From NCBI GenBank assembly GCA_021298835.1, contig JAJTHG010000002.1, positions 33,214 through 97,213 on the forward strand: a stretch of 64,000 bases of DNA, written 5' to 3'. The position numbers were made by a program, and so were the translations under genes. The stretch is from Gemmatimonadota bacterium (GTDB lineage Bacteria; Gemmatimonadota; Gemmatimonadetes; Gemmatimonadales; Gemmatimonadaceae). Each line of letters starts with the position of its first letter. The stretch's first letter is position 1. Shown here piece by piece: positions 1 to 11,446 of the stretch. The notes beneath the pieces were generated by a model. That model worked only from the letters and a program-made list of their open reading frames with translations, ran no database searches and was not told where the DNA came from.

Positions 1-464
1 GCGGTGTCGGTGGAGAAGTACGGGTTCCCCGTGCCGGCGGCGAAGATGCAGACGCGGCCCTTCTCGAAGTGGCGGAGGGCGCGCCGACGGATGTACGGCT
101 CGGCGATCTCCTCCATGCGGATCGCGGTCATCACGCGGGTGTCGATGCCGCGCCGCTCGAGGATGTCCTGCACCGCCATCGCGTTGATGACCGTGCCGAG
201 CATCCCCATGTAGTCGCCGGTGACGCGATCGACGCCGAGCTTGGCGATCTGCTGGCCGCGGATGATGTTGCCGCCGCCGATGACGAGCCCGACGCCGACG
301 CCGAGCTGGACGACCTGCTGCAGCTCGCCGGCGATGCGTTCCATCGTGTCGAAGTCGAAGCCGAACTTCGACTCGCCCGCGAGGGCCTCCCCGGAGATCT
401 TGAGGAGGACCCGGCGGTACTTGACGTCGGCCGCCGGCTCCACGGGCCGGTACGCGCCGGACAC
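1..464 (-). CDS. pyrH: UMP kinase, N-terminal part (cut by window edge)
   Basis: Phosphorylates UMP to UDP in cytoplasmic pyrimidine nucleotide synthesis. About 154 codons are visible, reading off the left edge. The translation has the bacterial UMP kinase opening [17 protein letters not shown], then the glycine-rich [12 protein letters not shown] and the segment [19 protein letters not shown], all typical of PyrH in the amino-acid kinase fold. The start is taken as GTG at 464, three bases after the tsf stop and in the same frame; it leaves a 14-residue extension before the conserved YRRVLL. It is the last visible gene of a rplM-rpsI-rpsB-tsf-pyrH run, a common bacterial order. The identity is secure; the start codon is less so. 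Confidence 0.93.
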   Translation of the reverse strand, partial: MSGAYRPVEPAADVKYRRVLLKISGEALAGESKFGFDFDTMERIAGELQQVVQLGVGVGLVIGGGNIIRGQQIAKLGVDRVTGDYMGMLGTVINAMAVQDILERRGIDTRVMTAIRMEEIAEPYIRRRALRHFEKGRVCIFAAGTGNPYFSTDT

Positions 465-467
465 GGC

Positions 468-1349
468 CTACTCGAGGCCGAGCTGGACGCGCGCGAAGCG
501 CGCGACCGCCAGGCCGGCGCCGGTGGCCTTGACGAGCTGCCCGATGGTCTGCTTGTCGTCGCGGACCCAGGGCTGCTCGGTGAGGGTGACCTCGGCGAAG
601 TACTTGTTCACGCGGCCCTCGACCATCTTCTCGACGATGTTCGCCGGCTTGCCGCTCTCGGCGGCCTGCTCGGCGGCGATGCGTCGCTCGCTCTCGACCT
701 TCTCCGCGGGTACGCCGTCGCGGGAGACGGCGAGCGGGATCGCCGGCACACCGGCGGCGACGTGCTCGGCGACGTGCTTGGCCAGCTCCTGCGCCGCGGC
801 GTCGGCACCGCCGGTGACGTCGACGAGGACCCCGACCTTGCCGTTGTGGTGGACGTAGGTGCCGAGGGTGCCGGTGGTGACGAAGCGTGCGACGTGCTTG
901 AGCACGACGTTCTCGCCGGTCTTGGCGCCCTCGGCCTTGACCACGGCCCCGACGGTCTCGCTCCCCCAGGGGGTGTCGAGGTACGCGCCCTCGGCGCCCA
1001 CGGCCCGGTGGCCGTCGAGCGCGGCGTCGGCGAGGACGAAGTCGGCGACCTTGCGTGCGAGGGCGACGAAGTCGTCGTTGCGCGCGACGAAGTCGGTCTC
1101 GCAGGCGAGCTCGATGAGCGCACCGGTCTTGAAGTCGGGGGCGACCTTGGCGATCACGAGCCCCTCGGCCGCGGCACGCCCGGTGCGCTTCTCGGCCTTG
1201 GCGATGCCCTTGGCGCGCAGGTACTCGACGGCCTTGGCGAGGTCGCCGGCGGTCTCCTCGAGGGCCTTCTTGCAGTCCATCATGCCGGCGCCGGTCCGCT
1301 CGCGCAGCTCGGCGATGAGCTTGGTCGTGATCGTCATCGTGGTGGTCAT
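468..1349 (-). CDS. tsf: Translation elongation factor Ts
   Basis: Guanine-nucleotide exchange factor that recycles EF-Tu-GDP during translation. The 293-residue protein has the N-terminal UBA-like segment LIAELRERTGAGMMDCKKAL and the EF-Ts core signature ELACETDFVARNDDF, followed by the two subdomains expected of a full-length EF-Ts; the length is slightly above the usual 280-290. Two possible starts lie close together (residues 1 and 5, both Met) and cannot be separated by eye. It follows rpsB after 143 bases that contain a strong hairpin, and is followed by pyrH three bases later. Confidence 0.96.
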   Translation of the reverse strand: MTTTMTITTKLIAELRERTGAGMMDCKKALEETAGDLAKAVEYLRAKGIAKAEKRTGRAAAEGLVIAKVAPDFKTGALIELACETDFVARNDDFVALARKVADFVLADAALDGHRAVGAEGAYLDTPWGSETVGAVVKAEGAKTGENVVLKHVARFVTTGTLGTYVHHNGKVGVLVDVTGGADAAAQELAKHVAEHVAAGVPAIPLAVSRDGVPAEKVESERRIAAEQAAESGKPANIVEKMVEGRVNKYFAEVTLTEQPWVRDDKQTIGQLVKATGAGLAVARFARVQLGLE

Positions 1350-1412
1350 CGGGAAGTCCGGCGCGCGGCGCCGGGGCGTGGAACGTGGGGGACGGATTCG
1401 GGCGTCATGCGA

Positions 1413-1442
1413 ACGCCGCCGGCTCGGGGGAGCCGGCGGCGT
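1413..1442 (-). terminator. Perfect 13-bp hairpin between rpsB and tsf
   Basis: The arms ACGCCGCCGGCTC and GAGCCGGCGGCGT are perfectly complementary with a GGGG loop. It sits mid-way in the rpsB-tsf gap. No T-tract follows on the minus strand, so it may be a partial terminator, an attenuator or an RNA-stability element rather than a classic intrinsic terminator. Reducing tsf relative to rpsB would be a sensible role, but that is inference. Confidence 0.5.
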
Positions 1443-1492
1443 CGCGAGGTGCGGACCGGATCACCGGCAGGAGCCGGGGACCCGGGCGGGAC

Positions 1493-2434
1493 TCACTCCG
1501 CCGCCTGGCCGCCGTCGGCGGGGGCGTCGTGCTTGAGGCGGGCCGCGATCGCCGCCGGGTTGGCCCGCCGGCGGGGCCGGCCGCCACCCTGGCCGCCACG
1601 GCCGCCACCCGGGCCGCCGCGACCGCCACCGGGGCCACCACCGGGGCCGCCGCGACCGCCGCCGCGGCGGCGGTCGTCATCGGCGGCCTCGCTGCCGCGG
1701 TCGGACGAGTAGACCGTGGCCTCGGCCTCCTCGACCTCGGCGCGGGCCGGGGCCTCCCGGCGGGCCTCGGCGATCGTGTCGGCGATCGCGGTGGTGATCA
1801 GCTCGACCGAGCGGATCGCGTCGTCGTTGCCGGCGATCGGCACGGTGATGAGGTCGGGATCCGAGTTCGTGTCGCAGATCGCCACGATCGGGATGCCGAG
1901 CTTGTTGGCCTCGCTGACGGCGATGCGCTCCTTCCGGGAGTCGATGACGAACATGAGCCCCGGCAGGCGGCGCATCGTCTTGATGCCCGAGAGGTTCTTG
2001 CTGAGCTTCTCGCGGTCACGTCCGAGGAGCAGCTGCTCCTTCTTGGTGTACTGCTCGAACGACCCGCTTTCGGCCCCGGCCTCGAGCTCCTGCAGGCGGC
2101 GCAGCTGGCGCTTGACGGTCGAGAAGTTCGTCAGGAGCCCGCCGAGCCAGCGCTCGGTGATGAAGTACGACCCCGACCGTTCGGCCTGCTCCTTGACGAG
2201 CGACGAGATCTGCTGCTTGGTGCAGACGAACAGGACCTGCTCGCCGCGCAGGACGACCTCGCGCACGAGCTGCTGCGCGAGCTCGAGCTGCCGGACGGTC
2301 TTCTGCAGATCGATGATGTGGATCCCGTTGCGCTCCGCGAAGATGAAGCGGCGCATCTTGGGGTTCCAGCGGCGCGTCTGGTGCCCGAAGTGGACACCGG
2401 CGGCCAGGAGCTGTTCGAGCGTGGGCTGCGGCAT
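1493..2434 (-). CDS. rpsB: 30S ribosomal protein S2 with Gly/Arg-rich tail
   Basis: S2 component of the small ribosomal subunit. The 313-residue protein opens with the canonical LEQLLAAGVHFGHQTRRWNP and carries FIFAERNGIHIIDLQKT and the S2 signature near VIDSRKERIAVSEANKLGIP. The ATG at 2434 is chosen because it gives the conserved N-terminus; longer in-frame starts add 28 unconserved residues. S2 normally ends around residue 240-260. Here roughly 60 extra residues follow, with an acidic stretch and then RGG/PGG repeats (about residues 256-290) and a basic end. The tail is encoded by imperfect GGC/CGC-rich repeats at about 1570-1680. No strong Shine-Dalgarno precedes the ATG. Confidence 0.95.
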   Translation of the reverse strand: MPQPTLEQLLAAGVHFGHQTRRWNPKMRRFIFAERNGIHIIDLQKTVRQLELAQQLVREVVLRGEQVLFVCTKQQISSLVKEQAERSGSYFITERWLGGLLTNFSTVKRQLRRLQELEAGAESGSFEQYTKKEQLLLGRDREKLSKNLSGIKTMRRLPGLMFVIDSRKERIAVSEANKLGIPIVAICDTNSDPDLITVPIAGNDDAIRSVELITTAIADTIAEARREAPARAEVEEAEATVYSSDRGSEAADDDRRRGGGRGGPGGGPGGGRGGPGGGRGGQGGGRPRRRANPAAIAARLKHDAPADGGQAAE

Positions 2435-2556
2435 GGGAATGGAGACGAAACGGGTGGTTGGCGTCGGCGGCCGTCGTCGGGGGTCGTGACCGGCGCCGCC
2501 ACTCGGCGACGCCGGCACCCACGGTCCCCTCGGGACGCCTGCGAGATGCTACCGGG

Positions 2557-2946
2557 TCAGCGCTTCGAGAACTGGAAGCGCTTGCGGGCGCCCGGACGGC
2601 CCGGCTTCTTGCGCTCGACCGCGCGGGCGTCGCGCGTGAGCAGCCCGAGGTCGCGCAGCTTGCGGCGGTGCGATTCGTCGAGCTGCACGAGGGCCCGGGA
2701 CACCGCCAGGCGCAGCGCGCCGGCCTGGCCGGTGGTGCCGCCGCCCTCGATGATCGCCCGGACGTCGTACTTGCCGACGTTGTCGGTGGCCGCGAACGGC
2801 TGCTGGATCGCCGTCACCAGCGACGGCCGCGGGAAGTAGTCGCCGAGCGTGCGCCCGTTGACGTCCCACTTGCCCGACCCGGCCTTCACGTAGACGCGGG
2901 CGACGGCTTCCTTGCGGCGGCCGATGGTATGGGTCACGGTCTCCAC
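2557..2946 (-). CDS. rpsI: 30S ribosomal protein S9
   Basis: S9 protein of the small subunit head; its C-terminal tail reaches the P-site tRNA. The 129-residue sequence has the start THTIGRRKEAVARVYVK and ends with the diagnostic basic tail KPGARKRFQFSKR-like segment (RFQFSKR seen at the very C-terminus). It begins four bases after the rplM stop, so it is translated from the same mRNA. A 122-base gap with only a weak 5-bp hairpin (2524-2536) separates it from rpsB. Confidence 0.97.
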   Translation of the reverse strand: METVTHTIGRRKEAVARVYVKAGSGKWDVNGRTLGDYFPRPSLVTAIQQPFAATDNVGKYDVRAIIEGGGTTGQAGALRLAVSRALVQLDESHRRKLRDLGLLTRDARAVERKKPGRPGARKRFQFSKR

Positions 2947-2950
2947 AGGG

Positions 2951-3397
2951 TTACGCCTCCTGCTTGGCGAAGGTGAGCGGCTTGGGCTGCTGCGCGACGT
3001 GCGGGTGGTCGTGGCCGCCGTACACCTTGAGCTTCAGGCGCACCTTCTGGCGCGCCAGCGAGTTCTTGGGGAGCATGCCGTACACGGCCTTCTCGATGAC
3101 GCGCTCGGGGTGCTTGGCGATCATCGTCGCGAACGGCGTGTACTTCTCGTGGCCCATGTAGCCGGTGTGGCGGAAGTAGCGCTTCTGCTCCGCCTTCTTG
3201 CCCGTCACGCGCACCTTCGACGCGTTGATCACGATCACGTGATCCCCGGTGTCCATGTGCGGCGTGAAGGTCGGCTTGTGCTTGCCGCGAAGGATCTTCG
3301 CGACTTCGGCCGCCAGGCGACCGAGGACCATGCCGTCGGCATCGACCACGAACCAGTCGTGGCGGATGTCCGCGGGGGTCGCGGTGTAGGTCTTCAT
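2951..3397 (-). CDS. rplM: 50S ribosomal protein L13
   Basis: L13 of the large ribosomal subunit, an early assembly protein. The 148 residues match the family length and show the conserved [19 protein letters not shown], the [18 protein letters not shown] block and [20 protein letters not shown]. It is the first gene of the ribosomal run, with a well-formed sigma70-like promoter 80-110 bases upstream. The start ATG at 3397 gives the normal N-terminus [11 protein letters not shown]. Confidence 0.97.
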   Translation of the reverse strand: MKTYTATPADIRHDWFVVDADGMVLGRLAAEVAKILRGKHKPTFTPHMDTGDHVIVINASKVRVTGKKAEQKRYFRHTGYMGHEKYTPFATMIAKHPERVIEKAVYGMLPKNSLARQKVRLKLKVYGGHDHPHVAQQPKPLTFAKQEA

Positions 3398-3477
3398 GAC
3401 TGCAACCTGCTGGGGTGTCGCCTCACCGGTGCGGAATGCAACCCGGGTCTTGGCCGCCCATTTCCGGGCAGAACCGC

Positions 3478-3506
3478 AAGCTAGACAACGGCTTACCGGC
3501 CGTCAA
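3478..3506 (-). promoter_or_regulatory. Sigma70-like promoter for rplM run
   Basis: On the minus strand TTGACG (3506-3501), a 17-bp spacer and TAGCTT (3483-3478). The predicted start near 3471 leaves a leader of about 75 bases before rplM. The infC promoter in this window has the same architecture and the same -10 hexamer, which supports both. Confidence 0.5.
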
Positions 3507-3508
3507 CG

Positions 3509-3527
3509 GGACGGGGGGCTCCCGTCC
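3509..3527 (-). terminator. Hairpin after the carboxylase operon
   Basis: Arms GGACGGG and CCCGTCC (7 bp) with a 5-base loop, starting ten bases after the biotin-carrier stop. There is no T-tract. Its place just upstream of the rplM promoter fits a terminator that insulates the ribosomal run. Confidence 0.45.
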
Positions 3528-3536
3528 GGGCGCGTC

Positions 3537-4034
3537 CTACGCCAGCTCGACCAGCACGGTGCCCTTCTCGACGGCCTGGCCCGGCTCGACCAGGATCGCC
3601 CGGACCGTACCGGCCCCCGCCGCCTTGAGCTCGTTCTCCATCTTCATCGCCTCCATGGCCACGAGTCCCTGTCCCGCGACGACGGCGTCGCCTACGGCCA
3701 CGTGGATGCGCACGACGAGCCCGGGCATCGGCGCCACCAGGGGGGCCGGTCCCTGCGGACCGCTGGCGCGCTGCCGTTCGAGGATCGCGCGCTGCCGCTC
3801 GTCAAGCGCCTCCGCGGTCACCGTCCAGCCGTCCACGGACAGACGCCAGGTCCCGCGGCCGGCCTCGCGCCGGGCCACCACCCGGTGCACGGCATCGCCG
3901 ACCGTCACCATCCGGATCGGGCTCCCCGGCACCTCGGCGAGGTGCACGCGCAGGGTCTCGCCGTCAATGACGGCGGTGTCGCCTTCGAGGACGACGTCGT
4001 GCATCCGGTCGCCGATCCTGACCCGGTACTTCAT
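3537..4034 (-). CDS. Biotin carboxyl carrier protein of an acyl-CoA carboxylase
   Basis: Carries the biotin that shuttles carboxyl groups between biotin carboxylase and carboxyltransferase. It has 165 residues. The C-terminal biotinyl domain (about 92-165) contains APMPGLVVRIHVAVGD and the biotinylation motif EAMKMENEL, with K131 the acceptor lysine. The N-terminal 90 residues are a small beta-rich domain like that found before the biotinyl domain in three-part propionyl/methylcrotonyl-CoA carboxylases. The ATG at 4034 overlaps the stop of the upstream methyltransferase gene in an ATGA junction, so translation is probably coupled. It is the last gene of the carboxylase operon. Confidence 0.9.
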   Translation of the reverse strand: MKYRVRIGDRMHDVVLEGDTAVIDGETLRVHLAEVPGSPIRMVTVGDAVHRVVARREAGRGTWRLSVDGWTVTAEALDERQRAILERQRASGPQGPAPLVAPMPGLVVRIHVAVGDAVVAGQGLVAMEAMKMENELKAAGAGTVRAILVEPGQAVEKGTVLVELA

Positions 4035-5302
4035 GCGGCCTCGGGGACGAGCTCGCACAGCGTCTCGACGTGCGCGGTCTGGGGGAACATGTCGTAGCAG
4101 GCGAGATGGGCGATGCGCCACCCGGCCAGGCGGGCGACGTCGCGGGCGAGGGTCGCGGGATCGCAGCTGACGTACAGCACCGCGCGGGGGCGCGGGCTCG
4201 CGGCGACGAGCGCGGCCGGCACCGCCGCGTCGCAGCCGGCGCGCGGCGGGTTGAGGAGCACGACGTCGGCCGGCAGCGCGTCGGGGAGGAGGCGCTCGAC
4301 GAGGCCCAGCCGGGCCTCCGAGGGGCTGGACAGGCGCGCGGCGGCGTGCGTCACGGCGTCGGCATCCGCCTCGAGCGCGGTGACCCGCACCCCCGCCCGG
4401 GCCAGCGCCACGGCGGCGTCGCCAGCACCGGCGTAGGCATCCACCACGGTTCGGGGCGCGTGGCCGAGCACGCGGGCGACGACGTCGGCGAGGAGGACGT
4501 CGTGCATCGCCGGGTTCACCTGCACGAAGCTGGCCCCGGGCTCGGCACCACCGCGCCCGTCGAACACGAGGCGCCGCCGCCCGCCTGCGGGCACCCACCA
4601 GGCGGCGCGCAGGACCGGCACGGCGTCCGCCAGGGCCGCCACGTCGGCCTCGCGCCAGGTGTCACCGCCCTCGACCACGAGTGCGACGCCCTCGTCGAGG
4701 CGGCGGACCGACGCGCGCAGCGCGGGAGCGTCGGGGAGGTGGCGACCGGCCCGCAGGATCGCCCGCCAGGCGTCCATGACGGCCGGCTCGGCGAGGGCGC
4801 AGTCGGCAAGCGTGAAGACGCGGTCCGGGTCGTCGTGCGCGTGCAGCCCCGCGCGCCACGGCTCGGTCGGCCGGCCGGAGGGGCGCAAGGCGAGGGTCAA
4901 CTTGCGGCGGTAGTGCCACGGGTGTGGCGCCGCGTGCACCGTCGGCACGTGGACTTCGCGGCGGGCGATGCGGCGGAAGGCGTCGGCGACGATCGCCGCC
5001 TTGGCGTGCACCTGCGCGGGATACGACAGGTGCTGCAGCTGGCAGCCGCCGCAGGCGTCGTGCACGTAGTGGGCGCACGGCGGCGCGACGCGCGCCGCGG
5101 AGGGGTCGAGCACGCGCACGAGGGCCCCGCGCGCGAAGCGGGCCTTCCCGTCGTGCAGGACGGCGGCCTCGACGACGTCGCCGGGCGCGGTGCGCGGCAC
5201 GAAGACGACGAGCCCGTCGTCCCGCGCGACGCCGTCGCCGCCGGCGGCCAGGCGGTCGATGTGGAGCGTGCGCACGACAGGTGTCGCGGCGAGCGGGCTC
5301 AC
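4031..5302 (-). CDS. TRAM-domain 23S rRNA (uracil-5-)-methyltransferase, RlmD/RumA family
   Basis: SAM-dependent enzyme expected to make m5U in 23S rRNA (the RlmD/RlmC/RlmCD group). The 423 residues carry an N-terminal TRAM domain (about 1-65), iron-sulfur ligands C76, C84 and C87 (CxxC within DACGGCQLQHL) with a later candidate cysteine in LADCALAEPA, a SAM-binding segment VVDAYAGAGDAAVALARAG, and the catalytic region VLLNPPRAGC and LYVSCDPATLARD. The ending MFPQTAHVETLCEL is typical of the family. The precise target uridine cannot be read from sequence. It lies between the biotin carboxylase and biotin carrier genes, overlapping both by 4 bases, an odd location for an rRNA enzyme. Confidence 0.87.
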   Translation of the reverse strand: MSPLAATPVVRTLHIDRLAAGGDGVARDDGLVVFVPRTAPGDVVEAAVLHDGKARFARGALVRVLDPSAARVAPPCAHYVHDACGGCQLQHLSYPAQVHAKAAIVADAFRRIARREVHVPTVHAAPHPWHYRRKLTLALRPSGRPTEPWRAGLHAHDDPDRVFTLADCALAEPAVMDAWRAILRAGRHLPDAPALRASVRRLDEGVALVVEGGDTWREADVAALADAVPVLRAAWWVPAGGRRRLVFDGRGGAEPGASFVQVNPAMHDVLLADVVARVLGHAPRTVVDAYAGAGDAAVALARAGVRVTALEADADAVTHAAARLSSPSEARLGLVERLLPDALPADVVLLNPPRAGCDAAVPAALVAASPRPRAVLYVSCDPATLARDVARLAGWRIAHLACYDMFPQTAHVETLCELVPEAA

Positions 5303-6842
5303 GACGACCGGAGCCCCTCACGGCGGCCGGCGAGCCGCCACGCATCGGCGGCGGCGTCCCGCGGCGCGGCGCGTCCGGCCGCCGGGGACGCGTCGGCCCC
5401 CGCCCGCTGCGCCGGTGCCGTCCGGTCGCGCTGCGCGAGCAGGGCGGCGGCGACCGCCGCCAACTGTTCGACGCGAACCGGCACGGGCGGCGCGGCCAGC
5501 TCGGGGAGCCGCTGCTCGAGCCACTGGATCGAGATGTCCCCGGCGCGGAAGTCGGGATGCTCCATCACGCGCAGGTGGAACTCGCGCGACGTCTCGACGC
5601 CCTCGATGACGAGCTCGGAGAGGGCCCGGTGCATGCGCGCGATCGCGAGGGGCCGCGTGGGGGCGTGGACGACCAGCTTGGCGAGCATGGGGTCGTAGAA
5701 GAGCGTCACCTCGCCGCCGGCCTCGATGCCGCCGTCCCACCGCACGCCGGGACCGGCGGGCAGGTGCAGGTGCGTGATGCGGCCGGTGCTGGGCAGGAAG
5801 CCGTTCGCGGGGTCCTCGGCGGTGATGCGGCACTCGATCGCCCAGCCGCGGGGCTCGAAGACGGTGCCGTCGGCGAACGGGAGCCGCTCGCCGGCGGCGA
5901 TGCGCAGCTGCCACTGCACGAGGTCGAGCCCGGTGACGCACTCGGTGACCGGGTGCTCGACCTGGATGCGCGTGTTCATCTCGAGGAAGTAGAAGCGGCC
6001 GTCGCGGTCGAGCAGGAACTCGCAGGTGCCGGCGTTGGCGTAGCCGGCGGCGCGGCCGGCCGCGACGGCGGTCTCGCCCATGCGGCGCCGCAGTTCGGGC
6101 GAGACGGCCACCGACGGCGCCTCCTCGATCATCTTCTGGTGCCGGCGCTGCACCGAGCATTCGCGCTCGCCGATGGCGAGGCCCGTCCCGTGGTGGTCGA
6201 AGAGGACCTGGATCTCGACGTGCCGCGGTCCCTCGATGTACTTCTCGACGTAAACGCTGTCGTCGCCGAAGGCGTTCTGCGCCTCGCGGCGCGCTGCGGC
6301 GAGCGCGGCGGCGAGCTCGCCGGGCTGCCGCACGACGCGCATCCCCTTGCCGCCCCCGCCGGCGGCGGCCTTGAGGAGCACCGGATACCCGAATCGCTCG
6401 GCGATCCCGGCGGCCTCGGCGGCGTCGCGCAGGCCATCGGTGGTGCCGGGGACCACGGGGACGCCGGCACCGATGGCGAGCTGCCGAGCAGCGGTCTTCG
6501 AGCCCATCGCCTCGATCGCCTCGGCCGGCGGTCCGACCCACACCAGCCCCGCGTCGCGCACGGCGCGCGCGAACCAGGCCCGCTCGCTGAGGAAGCCGTA
6601 GCCGGGGTGCACCGCCTCCGCCCCGGTCGCCCGCGCGACCTCGATCAGCCGGTCGCCGAGGAGGTAGGAATCCTTCGAGGGGGGCGGCCCGATGCACACC
6701 GCCTCGTCGGCCTCGCGCACGTGCGGCGAGCGGGCGTCGGCCTCCGAGTACACGGCGACGGACCGCACCCCCAGTTCCCGGCAGGCGCGGATGATGCGCA
6801 GCGCGATCTCGCCGCGGTTGGCGACCAGCAGCCGGGAGAACA

Positions 6843-6843
<1 letters not shown>
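5299..6843 (-). CDS. accC: Biotin carboxylase subunit of acyl-CoA carboxylase
   Basis: ATP-dependent carboxylation of carrier-bound biotin with bicarbonate, the first half-reaction of acetyl/propionyl-CoA carboxylase. The 514-residue protein starts FSRLLVANRGEIALRIIRAC and shows HPGYGFLSERAWFARA, the ATP-grasp glycine loop AAAGGGGKGMRVV, the MIEEAPS segment and the catalytic EMNTRIQVEHPVTE. An extra low-complexity C-terminal stretch of about 65 residues (Ala/Pro/Arg-rich) follows the usual domain end. The ATG at 6843 shares one base with the stop of the carboxyltransferase gene (TGATG). A far longer reading upstream in this frame is rejected because it runs antisense through two other genes. 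Confidence 0.95.
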
Positions 6844-8393
<1,550 letters not shown>

Positions 8394-8402
8394 AGGCGTC
8401 GA

Positions 8403-8408
8403 AGGCTA
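8403..8408 (-). promoter_or_regulatory. Possible -10 element for leaderless pccB mRNA
   Basis: TAGCCT lies 9 bases before the pccB ATG, so transcription could begin at or next to the start codon. No Shine-Dalgarno is present. There is no good -35 match, so this is tentative. Confidence 0.28.
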
Positions 8409-8514
8409 GCCCGCGCGTGCCGGGGTCGCCAGCGGCGGGACACCGCCGCGCCATGCGTGATGGCGGGCTGCCGGCGCCGAGCCTCGACACTGTCACGCTG
8501 GCACCGGGTATGCG

Positions 8515-10444
<1,930 letters not shown>

Positions 10445-10458
<14 letters not shown>

Positions 10459-11092
10459 TCGCGGCCGTCGTCGCGGCCGTCGTCGCGGCCGTCGTCGCGC
10501 CGTCGCGCCGGACGCGGAGGGCGGCGCTCAGGTCCCGCCGGTGCGCCCAGAGGATCACGAGCACCAGCGCCACCAACGTCGCCGTGAGCCCGCCCGGGAG
10601 GCCGAGCCCGCGGGCTACCGGCACGAGGGCGACCACCGCGGCGAGTCCCGCGAGGTGCGGGCGGCGCGTGGCCAGCACCGTCGCCGCCGCCACCAACAGC
10701 AGGTGCAGCGCCAGCCATGGTGTCGCCACCGGCACCGCCCCGATGGCGGTCGCGATCCCCTTGCCGCCTCTGAAGTGCAACTGCGGCGGCCAGACGTGGC
10801 CCGCGACGACCATCAGCGCCGCGACGCCGCAGACCTCAGGGGGGGCCTCCACGAGCCGCGGGAGCCACACGGCGACCGCGCCCTTGAGGCAGTCGAGCGC
10901 GAAGACGAGCACGAAGCCCCGGCGCCCCAGCACCCGCCCGGCGTTCGTCGCCCCGGCGTTGCCGCTGTGCAACGCGCGGATGTCGGTGCCGCGAGCGGCG
11001 CGCACGACGTAGTAGGCGGCCGACAGCGCCCCGACGGCGTACCCCGAGGTGCCGAAGGCGAAGGCCTGCACGGCCGGCGACAGGTGGAACAC
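10445..11092 (-). CDS. plsY: Glycerol-3-phosphate acyltransferase PlsY
   Basis: Integral membrane enzyme that acylates glycerol-3-phosphate from acyl-phosphate, the first step of phospholipid synthesis. The 215 residues have several hydrophobic helices and the family motifs SGNAGATNAGRVLGRRG, the LDCLKG segment and the FRGGKGIATAIGA loop. The last 15 residues are a low-complexity ATT/TAA-Ala-Thr tail produced by a 12-bp tandem repeat (10459-10499), and are unlikely to be functional. The stop overlaps the 3' end of the sensor kinase gene on the other strand. It is downstream of rpsA, separated by a terminator and about 350 bases. Confidence 0.9.
10459..10499. repeat. 12-bp tandem repeat in the plsY 3' end
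   Basis: Unit TCGCGGCCGTCG, three perfect copies plus a partial fourth, beginning directly after the kinase stop codon. The length is a multiple of three, so copy changes keep plsY in frame. Confidence 0.9.
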
Positions 11093-11390
11093 GCCCGGAA
11101 GCTATCGCGCGGCCGGGGGGCTCTCCTCCCACGCCGGACGGCCATCCGCCCGCCCGGTCCCCCGCGCGCTCATGCGCCGCGTCCAGCCGCCGATACCTGC
11201 CAGTGCCGGGCGCATCGGCCCCGCGCGCTGCTCGACCACGCATCTCTCGCGCCTAGCGATGTCTCCCCGTCTCCTCCGCCTCCTCCCCCTGCTGGCGATC
11301 CTGCTGGCGATGCCGACGGTTCGCCTGGAATGCGGGGACGTGCAGGAGGGCGTCGGGTCGCGGACGCGCCGCCGCCCAGCGGCTGACGCA
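11093..11390. other. Gap between rpsA and plsY
   Basis: About 300 bases without a convincing gene. A plus-strand reading from 11260 begins like a short signal peptide (LLRLLPLLAILLAMP) but then runs antisense into rpsA, so it is not called. An imperfect 12-bp duplication (CTGCTGGCGATC/G) lies near 11290. I saw no clear promoter for plsY. Confidence 0.4.
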
Positions 11391-11426
11391 CGAACGCCCG
11401 GCCCCCGAGCGGGGACCGGGCGTTCG
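11391..11426 (-). terminator. Terminator hairpin after rpsA
   Basis: Outer arms CGAACGCCCGG and CCGGGCGTTCG pair perfectly (11 bp). After one mismatch, an inner CCCC/GGGG pair closes a GAGC loop. It lies 20 bases past the rpsA stop. No T-tract is present. Position and strength suggest a transcription end or a 3' stabiliser. Confidence 0.65.
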
Positions 11427-11446
11427 CGGCAGGGGACGACCGGGGC

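Noticed and set aside
69..1712. Plus-strand frame of 547 codons at the left end
   Set aside because: Antisense to tsf and rpsB; low-complexity composition without any recognisable domain.
2435..2556. Separate promoter and terminator between rpsI and rpsB
   Set aside because: Only a 5-bp hairpin (2524-2536) and no acceptable -35/-10 pair were found.
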